From contig JBMOPC010000092.1 in assembly GCA_049323915.1 (NCBI GenBank), positions 1 to 5,373 on the forward strand: a DNA stretch of 5,373 nucleotides, in the 5' to 3' direction. The notes under the pieces are model-generated. The model did no database searches. It was not told the DNA's origin and saw only the letters and a list, made by a program, of their open reading frames with translations. This stretch comes from BRHc4a sp049323915 (GTDB lineage Bacteria > Bacillota > Desulfotomaculia > Desulfotomaculales > Desulfocucumaceae). The position numbers and the translations under genes are program-made. Positions 1 to 5,373 of the stretch are shown here, one piece after another; within the stretch, counting starts at the first letter, position 1; each line of letters begins with the position of its first letter.

Positions 1-129
1 TATCCATGCCGCTCTCTTTATATATGCGCCGTCGCCCCCCGTGCGGGGGCGTGGGTTGAAACCCCACCAGTGCGGCCTACATCAGCCTGCCGGTGGAGTC
101 GCCCCCCGTGCGGGGGCGTGGGTTGAAAC
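1..129 (+). CRISPR. Leader-distal end of a CRISPR array, type I-C-like repeat
   Basis: Two identical 32-bp repeats lie at 31-62 and 98-129. Each begins GTCGCCCCCC, has a GTGCGGGGGC middle and ends GTGGGTTGAAAC. The repeat is internally palindromic (CGCCCCC pairing with GGGGGCG around a short loop), and its GTTGAAAC end closely resembles the ATTGAAAC 3' handle of type I-C repeats, which are also 32 nt long. The spacer at 63-97 is 35 bp, within the I-C range. Bases 1-30 are the truncated end of a further spacer. With the handle on the right, the array should be transcribed rightward, so the leader and cas genes are expected to the left, outside the window. After 129 no third repeat follows at the expected spacing near 165, so 98-129 is the terminal repeat. 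It shows no decay, which is slightly unusual for a trailer-end repeat. Subtype is inferred from the repeat alone. Confidence 0.93.
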
Positions 130-145
130 ATTCAAAGGAAAGCTG

Positions 146-234
146 GTCCGGTGATCACCTCTGTAAGATGGGAGAGTCAGTACCCTTGACTCACCATGAC
201 TCACTTATGGAGCATGGGTGTTCATTCACCGGAC
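146..234 (-). terminator. Nested inverted repeats at the kinase 3' end, possible weak terminator
   Basis: The gap between the last CRISPR repeat and the kinase stop holds nested symmetry. A perfect 9-bp inverted repeat (GTCCGGTGA at 146-154, TCACCGGAC at 226-234) encloses a 6-bp hairpin (GAGTCA at 174-179, TGACTC at 187-192). A second tandem copy of the right arm lies at 197-202, inside the direct repeat TGACTCAC at 187-194 and 197-204. Read from the minus strand, the outer right arm overlaps the last codons of the kinase, and the left arm is followed by a pyrimidine-rich stretch (CTTTCCTTT). That could make a poor, branched terminator. The loop is long (71 nt) and there is no clean U-run, so termination is a guess. 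The repeats themselves are certain. Confidence 0.25.
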
Positions 235-1697
235 TTGAAGTGGAGATAAACGGCGGTTCCGGCCGGGCCTGTCTGGAATTTTATATTGGCCTTGTGCCTT
301 GAGGCGATGCTGTAGCAGACTGCCAACCCCAAGCCTGTGCCGTTTTCCTTTGTGGTAAAAAAAGGATTTCCTATCTTGTCAATTATGTCCGGGCTTATTC
401 CCTTTCCTTGATCCTGCACCATCAATACTGTTTCATTTCCGTCTTTGAATGTTTTTATTGTAATGGTCCCGTCAGAGTCCATAGCATCCTTGCCATTTCG
501 CACCAGGTTGAGGATAAGCTGACGGATTTGTTTTTCATCCAGAGGCAGGTCTCCAATATCTCCAAGCTCAATAATGTAATTTAGTTGAGAGTTAATTGAG
601 TCGGCGGCGATAAGAGGTCCCATTGCATTTATTATATCGTTTAAATTTTGGGACCTCAGGTCCAGGGGATTGTTTTTGGCAAGGGAAAGATACTCTGTAA
701 TTATCGAATTTGCCCTGTCCAGCTCCTCAATCATAATCTTGAAGAAATCCGAGTATTTACTGCAGTCTTCCTTGGTGCTGAGCATCTGCAGGAAGCCCCG
801 TACCGACGTCATCGGGTTTCTGACCTCATGGCCGATTCCCGCCGCCATTTCCCCAATCAGGTTCAAGCGCTCCAAACGCGCCATTTCCTGCTCCATTACC
901 TTGCGCTCGGTAATATCTCTTACGGTGCCGATAAAATTTCCGTCGGGAAGTTCTGTGGCATTGATTTCAGCCAAAATGGAGCTTCCATCTTTATTCTTCA
1001 AGCTGATCTCGCCAAATACATGCCCCTGTCTGAGCAAGCTGTCAAAAAATGGATTTTTGTCGCTGTCTGACGACATCAGGTCAAAGATAGTCATTTTCAT
1101 CAACTCATCCTGTTTGTAGCCAAGCATACGGCATGCCGCGGGATTAACCTTGATGTAGCGTGCTTCAGGAGTTACAGCAAAAACGGCGTCGCGGGAATGC
1201 TCAAACAATATACGGTAGTATTCCTGGCTGTCTGTGGCCTCTTTTTCCACCATTTTTAAATTGGTTATGTCAATGACATTTCCCAGTATTAATTGTCTTG
1301 ACGAGTCCTGCACGTACATTACGGTCTCCATAACCCACCCGGCGCCGCCGTCCTTTTTGACATACCTGTACTGATAGGGTTCATGATCACTGCCTTCCAG
1401 CATTTCTTGCGCTTTTTCCCTTACATGGGCCCTGTCTTTGGGGTGCACCAGCCTTAAGGGGCTGGTTAACCCCCGCAGTTCAGCAAGGTTATATCCGGTC
1501 ATTCTCTGAAACTGAGGATTGGCCAGCTTAAACCTGCCGTTTTGTATTGTATAGATGCCGGACGGCGAGTTGTTAAACAGTATCCTGAATAATTTCGCAG
1601 CCATTTTGGGGTCTATATCCGGCTTTTCAAGCTCAGCGGCCTCATATTCGACAATACTATCGTTGAGGGTTTTTTTGTTCCAGTATTTGTCTGCCAT
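222..1697 (-). CDS. Soluble PAS-PAS sensor histidine kinase, sporulation-kinase-like, orphan
   Basis: A 491-aa cytosolic sensor kinase with no signal peptide or membrane segment. Two PAS domains lie at about residues 35-150 and 158-268, each ending in a PAC-like stretch (VIDIT, VRDIT). The HisKA domain has an H-box around GHEVRNPMTSVRGF, with His290 as the predicted autophosphorylated residue. The ATPase domain shows an N box (NLVRNGKDAM, 397-406, Gly where Ala is usual), a G1 box (DQGKGI, 429-434), an F box (NPFFTTK, 444-450) and a G2 box (GTGLGLAV, 453-460). All catalytic motifs are intact. The spacing and wording of the H-box region (AAGIGHEVRNP) match Bacillus KinA/KinE-type kinases, which pass phosphate to Spo0F or Spo0A. 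No response regulator is adjacent, also as for those kinases. The ATG at 1697 has GGAG at 1710-1713, a rather long 12-nt spacing. The PAS ligand is not predictable. The sporulation role is inference; the kinase call is secure. Confidence 0.93.
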   Translation of the reverse strand: MADKYWNKKTLNDSIVEYEAAELEKPDIDPKMAAKLFRILFNNSPSGIYTIQNGRFKLANPQFQRMTGYNLAELRGLTSPLRLVHPKDRAHVREKAQEMLEGSDHEPYQYRYVKKDGGAGWVMETVMYVQDSSRQLILGNVIDITNLKMVEKEATDSQEYYRILFEHSRDAVFAVTPEARYIKVNPAACRMLGYKQDELMKMTIFDLMSSDSDKNPFFDSLLRQGHVFGEISLKNKDGSSILAEINATELPDGNFIGTVRDITERKVMEQEMARLERLNLIGEMAAGIGHEVRNPMTSVRGFLQMLSTKEDCSKYSDFFKIMIEELDRANSIITEYLSLAKNNPLDLRSQNLNDIINAMGPLIAADSINSQLNYIIELGDIGDLPLDEKQIRQLILNLVRNGKDAMDSDGTITIKTFKDGNETVLMVQDQGKGISPDIIDKIGNPFFTTKENGTGLGLAVCYSIASRHKANIKFQTGPAGTAVYLHFKSGE

Positions 1698-1745
1698 AGT
1701 TATGCACTGCTCCTACGGGAAATAAATATGAGTTTTTTCCATGGC

Positions 1746-1778
1746 TTTATAAAAAATCCCTTCGGGAAATATGTCGAA
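1746..1778 (-). promoter_or_regulatory. Candidate promoter for the histidine kinase
   Basis: Reading leftward, TATAAA (1746-1751) is a good -10 element about 50 bp upstream of the kinase start. No proper -35 lies at 17 bp. TCGACA (1772-1777), one mismatch from TTGACA, lies 20 bp upstream of the -10 and falls within a Spo0A-like box. An over-long spacer with a box overlapping the -35 resembles Spo0A-activated sigma-A promoters such as B. subtilis spoIIG. This is inference from pattern only. Confidence 0.38.
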
Positions 1779-1794
1779 AACGGTTTTTGTCAAA
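1770..1794 (+). promoter_or_regulatory. Two tandem Spo0A-box-like sites
   Basis: TTTGTCAAA (1786-1794) matches the Spo0A consensus TTTGTCRAA at all nine positions. TATGTCGAA (1770-1778) matches at eight of nine and contains the core TGTCGAA. The two are in the same orientation, 16 bp apart start to start, so they lie on nearly the same face of the helix. They sit in the divergent region between the kinase and the DUF2339 gene, closer to the kinase. The reverse complement of the perfect site also contains TTGACA, so a plain -35 element is a competing reading. Confidence 0.45.
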
Positions 1795-1845
1795 AATTTT
1801 AGACGTATGGAAAATTAAGGGGGCAAATATAGGCCCGGAATGATT

Positions 1846-1851
1846 TATAAT
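1846..1851 (+). promoter_or_regulatory. Candidate -10 element for the DUF2339-DUF3999 operon
   Basis: A perfect TATAAT lies 46 bp upstream of the GTG start at 1898, in the only AT-rich patch near the gene. Nothing close to TTGACA sits 15-19 bp upstream, so the promoter would be weak or need an activator. Transcription would begin near 1858, giving a leader of about 40 nt with no obvious riboswitch or attenuator. Confidence 0.35.
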
Positions 1852-1897
1852 GGATGTGCGTACATCAGTTTAAAAAGCCGGAAGAGGCGGTGCATAG

Positions 1898-3628
1898 GTG
1901 GAAAACAATGAGATGATGCAGAGGATTGAAGAACTGGAAAGGGAAGTAAGTTTACTGAAGACGAGGCTGGCCAGGCTTGAGCAAGAGGCCGGTTACAAAA
2001 CGCCTGGGGATGAAGGCGCGATGAAGGCCCGCCGGCAGGCGGCGGAGAAGTTGAGCGGGGCCTCCAGGGCGGGGATAAAGGATGTTTTGACCAGAGAGGG
2101 GCTTGAAAGTTTAATAGGGGGAAAGCTTTTAAACAGGGTCGGCATTATTGTTTTGCTGGCCGGCATAGCTTATTTCCTTAAGTATTCCTTCGACAACAAC
2201 TGGATAAACGAGACCGGCAGAATAATAATAGGCCTTTTGGCCGGGACCTCTCTTATGGTTGCGGGTGATTTGGCCATGAAGAGGGGGTACAATTATTTTT
2301 CGCAGGGGCTGAGCGGCGGGGGTATTGCGGTAATCTACCTTACCGTTTATGCCGGAACCAACTTTTACCAGATATTTAACCCCGGTATATCTTTTACCCT
2401 GCTGGCGCTGACGGCTCTGTCCGGGGGAATACTGTCGGTGCGGCAAAACGCCTACGGGGTGGCCTTGCTGTCAACCCTGGGAGGTTTAATGTCCCCTTTC
2501 CTTATAGGTAGCAGCGACCCTCACCCGGTCCCTCTTTTGGGCTATGTGGCACTTTTGGACCTGGCGGTGCTTTTCCTTGCCTATTACAAGAACTGGCGCA
2601 GCCTGAACATCATTTCCTTTATCGGAACTGCCCTGGTGTACATTATCTACATGTCGTCTTACAACTCTCCCGCCGAAGCGGCTGTGAACGGCGTATTCCT
2701 ATTGGTCTTTTTTGTCATTTTCGGCTCCCTGGCTTTCCTTTACAATGTACGGAACAGCAGGCCGACGGAAATATGGGATGTTTTGCTGATTGTGCTTAAT
2801 ACCGCCTTTTTCCTGGCCGCCAGCCTGGAGAACCTCCGTCAATACGACGGCTGGCACGGGCTGTTTGCCGTTTTTCTGGCGGCTGTATTTCTCCTGACAA
2901 GCCTTTGGCTTCAGAAAAGGAAAACCGGGGATTCGCTATTGACCGGCGCCATGCTGGGGACCGGCCTGGCCCTTGTCACCGTGGCCATACCGCTGCAGAT
3001 GGACGGGGAATGGTGTGCGGTGTTCTGGCTGGCCGAGGCCATAATACTATTTTACCTGGGAGTCAGGGCTCGGAATATTTGGGTGCAGAGGGCCGGACTG
3101 TCACTCCTGGTATTAACATCGGTCATCCAGATGTCCGAACATGTATATAGGGCTGTGCCCGTTGTCAACCTGCACTCCCTTGGCTCCTATCTGGCCATAG
3201 CCGGGCTGTTTTTCGCCTTTTCGGTACTGTACCGCGACGCCGGGCTTAAAGACCGCAAACTGGTCTGGCCCCTGGCGGTCTTTGGAATTATTATGGCGCT
3301 GGACCAGCTTAGCTGGGAGGTGACCAATTTTTACCGGTATTATAAATTGGGCTATCAGTACGATTTTGCCGTTTCACTGGTTTGGGTGGCGGTGGCGCTG
3401 GTGTTAATGCTGATAGGCATGCTGAAAAATATAAAGGGGCTCCGCTTTGCCGCCCTGGCATTGTTCGGGCTCACCGTCGGCAAGGTGCTGCTGCTGGACC
3501 TGCAACACCTGGCAATGGTGCTGAGGGTTATAATACTGCTGGTGGTGGGAGTTATTCTGGTGGGGGTGTCTTTTGTTTATCAAAGAAAGGACGGCAAAGG
3601 CAAGGGGGATGGGAATGAGAACGGCTAA
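1898..3628 (+). CDS. DUF2339-family polytopic membrane protein
   Basis: A 576-aa integral membrane protein. Residues 5-31 are a heptad-patterned coiled coil (IEELEREVSLLKTRLARLEQ), followed by a charged linker to about residue 75. About 18 hydrophobic segments then run from about 78 to 561, and the tail (562-576) is short, charged and Gly-rich. Family hallmarks visible are GGKLLNRVGIIVLLAGIAYF leading into FLKYSFDNNWI near 75-103, SGGGIAVIYLTVYAG (139-153), the FWLAEA..LFYLGVRAR stretch (376-392), and the final GVSFVYQR (556-563). These fit DUF2339 (PF10101/COG5373). The protein is shorter than many members, which I recall as often 800-1000 aa. Biochemical function is unknown. The start is GTG at 1898, with AGAGG at 1883-1887 (10-nt spacing); the in-frame ATGs at 1913 and 1916 are too far from a ribosome site. 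The 3' end overlaps the next gene by 14 bp, implying translational coupling and a joint function. Confidence 0.88.
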   Translation: MENNEMMQRIEELEREVSLLKTRLARLEQEAGYKTPGDEGAMKARRQAAEKLSGASRAGIKDVLTREGLESLIGGKLLNRVGIIVLLAGIAYFLKYSFDNNWINETGRIIIGLLAGTSLMVAGDLAMKRGYNYFSQGLSGGGIAVIYLTVYAGTNFYQIFNPGISFTLLALTALSGGILSVRQNAYGVALLSTLGGLMSPFLIGSSDPHPVPLLGYVALLDLAVLFLAYYKNWRSLNIISFIGTALVYIIYMSSYNSPAEAAVNGVFLLVFFVIFGSLAFLYNVRNSRPTEIWDVLLIVLNTAFFLAASLENLRQYDGWHGLFAVFLAAVFLLTSLWLQKRKTGDSLLTGAMLGTGLALVTVAIPLQMDGEWCAVFWLAEAIILFYLGVRARNIWVQRAGLSLLVLTSVIQMSEHVYRAVPVVNLHSLGSYLAIAGLFFAFSVLYRDAGLKDRKLVWPLAVFGIIMALDQLSWEVTNFYRYYKLGYQYDFAVSLVWVAVALVLMLIGMLKNIKGLRFAALALFGLTVGKVLLLDLQHLAMVLRVIILLVVGVILVGVSFVYQRKDGKGKGDGNENG

Positions 3629-4856
3629 AAGGCTTCTACTTGCTTTGGCGGCGCTTCTTATGGCGTCGCTCCCGGCCCTGGCCGGCTTTCAGCAGCAGCA
3701 GTGGCAGTACAGCAAGGAACTGTATTCTGAAAAAGACGGGTTTGCCCTTATAGAGCTTGATAAGGAAGTGCTGGAGCACGGCCAGCCTGACCTCCGGGAC
3801 ATAAGGATTTTAGACCGGGACGGGCGGGAAATCCCTTTCCAGGTGGCCGGAAAGGAGCCGGTGAAGGAAGAAACACTTAGCGCCATGTTGATTGACAGGG
3901 CTTACGGAAAGGACTTCTCAACCGTAACGCTGGATATGCGGAAAGAGAACGGCCTTCACAGTGAAATAGCCCTGACCGTCAGCAATAAAGAGGACTACCT
4001 GCGGGATGTGAAAATAGAGGGCAGCAGCGACAATAAAAACTGGGCGCTGCTGGCCCGGGGAAAAATCGCCCATGTGTCCTCCGGCTTCAGGCAGGACGTT
4101 ATTCCCTACAGCCCGGCCAGCTTCCGTTATATAAGGCTGCAAATTGAAAACAGGGATAACATCCCTCTGGAGGTTACAGGGGCCAGGGTGAGATTTGTCC
4201 CGGGGCGGGACACACATGGGGAAAGGCAGCTTTCATCAACCCTCTTGTCCGTTAGAACGGACAGGGAAGCAAAAAAGACCGGGGTGATAGTGGACCTCGG
4301 CGCCAAAGGATACTTTGTGGGAAATATACTGCTGGAAAACAGCGGGCAGAATTTCGACAGGCCGGTGCAGTACTATGACAGCCCCGACGGGGAGAAATGG
4401 AGCGGGGCCGGCCAGGACAGGATATATCATTATAAATGGCCGGACTACCAGTCCTCCAAGAATACCGTTTCTGTAAACCGGTATATGGGAAGGTATATAA
4501 AGCTGGAAATAAACAACCAGGACAGCCAGCCTTTGCCTGTCGAGGGGGTCAAGGTATACGGCGGTCCTCCCAGGCTGCTTGCCGAACTGAAAAAGGGAAA
4601 CTCCACGCTGTGGTACGGCAGTCCCGGGGCGGAGCAGCCCGGCTATGACCTGGCCCGGTTTTCCCACCTCATAGACAGGGGCGGACTGCCGGTGATAGGT
4701 TTGGGCCCGGAAAGGGCTAACAGCGGCTACTCCCCCGGGGTGCGGGGGGTGACCGAAAAATACCCCTGGCTGCTGAATTTAATCACCGCAGTATGCGCGG
4801 CCATTGTGGGCCTTTTAATACTCAGGAACATGAGGTTGAAAAAGGTTGACGGGTAA
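3615..4856 (+). CDS. DUF3999-like secreted, C-terminally anchored protein with discoidin-like domains
   Basis: A 413-aa exported protein. MRTAKR, then a Leu/Ala-rich core ending LPALAG, is a classic signal peptide with likely cleavage after Ala23. The mature part opens with YSKELY...GFALIELDKEVLEHGQPDLRDIRI, followed by a D-R-D-G-R-E-I-P turn typical of DUF3999 N-termini. Two beta-rich stretches (about 104-194 and 221-316) show discoidin/F5-8C-like features: V.IEGS.DN..W, SFRYIRLQIEN, YDSPDGEKW and GRYIKLEINN. A single membrane helix (about 385-404) precedes a basic tail, giving an extracytoplasmic protein anchored at its C-terminus. The ATG at 3615 is chosen because AGGGGG (3603-3608) lies 6 nt upstream; the ATGs at 3573 and 3609 lack a usable site. 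DUF3999 genes are, as I recall, frequent neighbours of DUF2339 genes, which supports both calls. Ligand and function are unknown, though sugar or cell-wall binding is possible from the fold resemblance. Confidence 0.7.
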   Translation: MRTAKRLLLALAALLMASLPALAGFQQQQWQYSKELYSEKDGFALIELDKEVLEHGQPDLRDIRILDRDGREIPFQVAGKEPVKEETLSAMLIDRAYGKDFSTVTLDMRKENGLHSEIALTVSNKEDYLRDVKIEGSSDNKNWALLARGKIAHVSSGFRQDVIPYSPASFRYIRLQIENRDNIPLEVTGARVRFVPGRDTHGERQLSSTLLSVRTDREAKKTGVIVDLGAKGYFVGNILLENSGQNFDRPVQYYDSPDGEKWSGAGQDRIYHYKWPDYQSSKNTVSVNRYMGRYIKLEINNQDSQPLPVEGVKVYGGPPRLLAELKKGNSTLWYGSPGAEQPGYDLARFSHLIDRGGLPVIGLGPERANSGYSPGVRGVTEKYPWLLNLITAVCAAIVGLLILRNMRLKKVDG

Positions 4857-4864
4857 ATTGCCTC

Positions 4865-5373
4865 TTGACAATAAAATCTGAGCAATTCGAGCAGTTCGGG
4901 TTCAAGAAAACCACTGTGGACGAGATAGCCCAGGGAGCCGGCGTCTCCAAGAGGACGTTGTATGAGATGTTCGAAAGCAAGGAGAGGATAATGTCCGATC
5001 TGGTTATGACCGAGGCGCTGTTGGTAAGGAAAAGCATTTTAAGCCAGTTAAAGACTATAGACGACCCCCTGGAGAAGCTGAAGACCTTTACCAAAATGGC
5101 TATGGACTATTTCCGCCGCAATTCATTTCTTGGAAAGGTGCTTAGCGGCGACGCCGGGCTGTACGCGCCTTTTTTAAAAGATGAGATAAAAGCCATAGAA
5201 GAAGGACATATTCTCCAGGTTTATGTGGTGGGTAAGGGCTCTTTTAAGCCACCTCATATCCCTTCTGTTTAAAGGGTTTGGAATTTTGAAATTGGCTCAT
5301 TATCCGGAAATTTGTTTTAAATGAGTGTCCCAGAGACGTGGTGATGGGGCTTGACGGCAGGGAAGAATTTCCC
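4865..5373 (+). pseudogene. Decayed TetR-family regulator, C-terminal half frameshifted, runs off the window
   Basis: The longest intact frame (4865-5272, TTG start, 135 aa) carries an almost perfect TetR helix-turn-helix: GFKKTTVDEIAQGAGVSKRT continuing into LYEMFESKE (residues 12-40). It then has a plausible ligand domain up to FLKDEIKAIEEG (about residue 114). TetR proteins are usually about 190-200 aa. After IEEG the frame keeps only GKGSFKPPHI and stops at 5270. TetR-like sequence appears to resume in another frame as SLLFKGFGILK (to a stop at 5322-5324), then in a third frame as NECPRDVVMGLDGREEFP, open to the window edge. That pattern implies at least two indels. The N-terminus is also short: helix 1 begins only 11 residues before the conserved Gly. 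An alternative TTG at 4858 reads MPLDNKI and then stops. The gene starts 2-9 bp after the DUF3999 gene with a weak ribosome site. The remaining DNA-binding domain could still be made. Sequencing error is an alternative. Confidence 0.68.

Noticed and set aside
64..96. CCACC/GGTGG inverted ends within the spacer
   Set aside because: Five-base arms in a GC-rich 35-bp spacer are expected by chance.
150..159. GGTGATCACC perfect 10-bp palindrome as an operator
   Set aside because: A single short palindrome with no promoter beside it. It overlaps one arm of the larger inverted repeat and is likely chance.
130..196. A further spacer and degenerate repeat after the terminal CRISPR repeat
   Set aside because: Nothing around 165-196 resembles the GC-rich palindromic repeat or its GTTGAAAC end.
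93..302. Open frame of 69 codons on the plus strand running from the spacer through the last CRISPR repeat
   Set aside because: It crosses a CRISPR repeat and overlaps the kinase end on the opposite strand, and its sequence is not protein-like.
1752..1770. Mini-hairpin (TCCC-GAA-GGGA followed by T6) on the minus strand upstream of the kinase
   Set aside because: The stem is only 4 bp and lies in the likely promoter region, too weak for a terminator or attenuator.
3573..3614. Upstream ATGs at 3573 and 3609 as the start of the DUF3999-like gene
   Set aside because: They put a charged stretch before the signal peptide, have no well-spaced ribosome site, and 3573 would overlap the DUF2339 gene by 56 bp. 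The ATG at 3615 has AGGGGG 6 nt upstream and gives a clean signal peptide.
4236..4667. 143-codon minus-strand open frame inside the DUF3999-like gene
   Set aside because: It is antisense to a gene with clear signal peptide, domain and anchor features, and shows no recognisable family motifs.

Overview
The window looks like a chromosomal segment of a spore-forming, Gram-positive Firmicute. A Peptococcaceae-type clostridium (Pelotomaculum/Desulfotomaculum-like) is my best guess. The grounds are moderate-to-high GC, frequent AGG and ATA codons, a GTG start, purine-rich GGAG/AGGGGG ribosome sites, a type I-C-like CRISPR repeat, a sporulation-kinase-like histidine kinase, and two sites resembling Spo0A boxes. 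The taxon is inference.

Layout. (1) 1-129: the leader-distal end of a CRISPR array, with two identical 32-bp repeats, one complete 35-bp spacer and one partial spacer at the window edge. The cas genes and leader lie outside, to the left. (2) 130-221: a short gap holding nested inverted and tandem repeats, possibly the 3' end of the kinase transcript. (3) 222-1697, minus strand: a soluble PAS-PAS-HisKA-HATPase_c histidine kinase with no response regulator beside it. (4) 1698-1897: a divergent control region with two tandem Spo0A-box-like sites and candidate promoters in both directions. (5) 1898-4856, plus strand: a pair of genes overlapping by 14 bp. The first encodes a DUF2339-type polytopic membrane protein with an N-terminal coiled coil. 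The second encodes a secreted, C-terminally anchored DUF3999-like protein with discoidin-like beta domains. (6) 4865 to the right edge: a TetR-family regulator that appears decayed. Its first helix is short and its C-terminal half is split over three reading frames.

How they may work together. The kinase resembles the orphan kinases that feed phosphate to Spo0A, and the paired boxes in its upstream region suggest feedback by Spo0A. The DUF2339/DUF3999 pair probably forms one envelope complex, translationally coupled, with no characterised function that I know of. The TetR remnant follows within 10 bp of the pair and may once have regulated it, or a neighbouring gene to the right.

The most interesting items are the membrane/surface protein pair of unknown function, the divergent region with tandem Spo0A-like boxes, and the regulator that seems to be caught mid-decay. 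I see no convincing novel defence system or mobile element inside the window.
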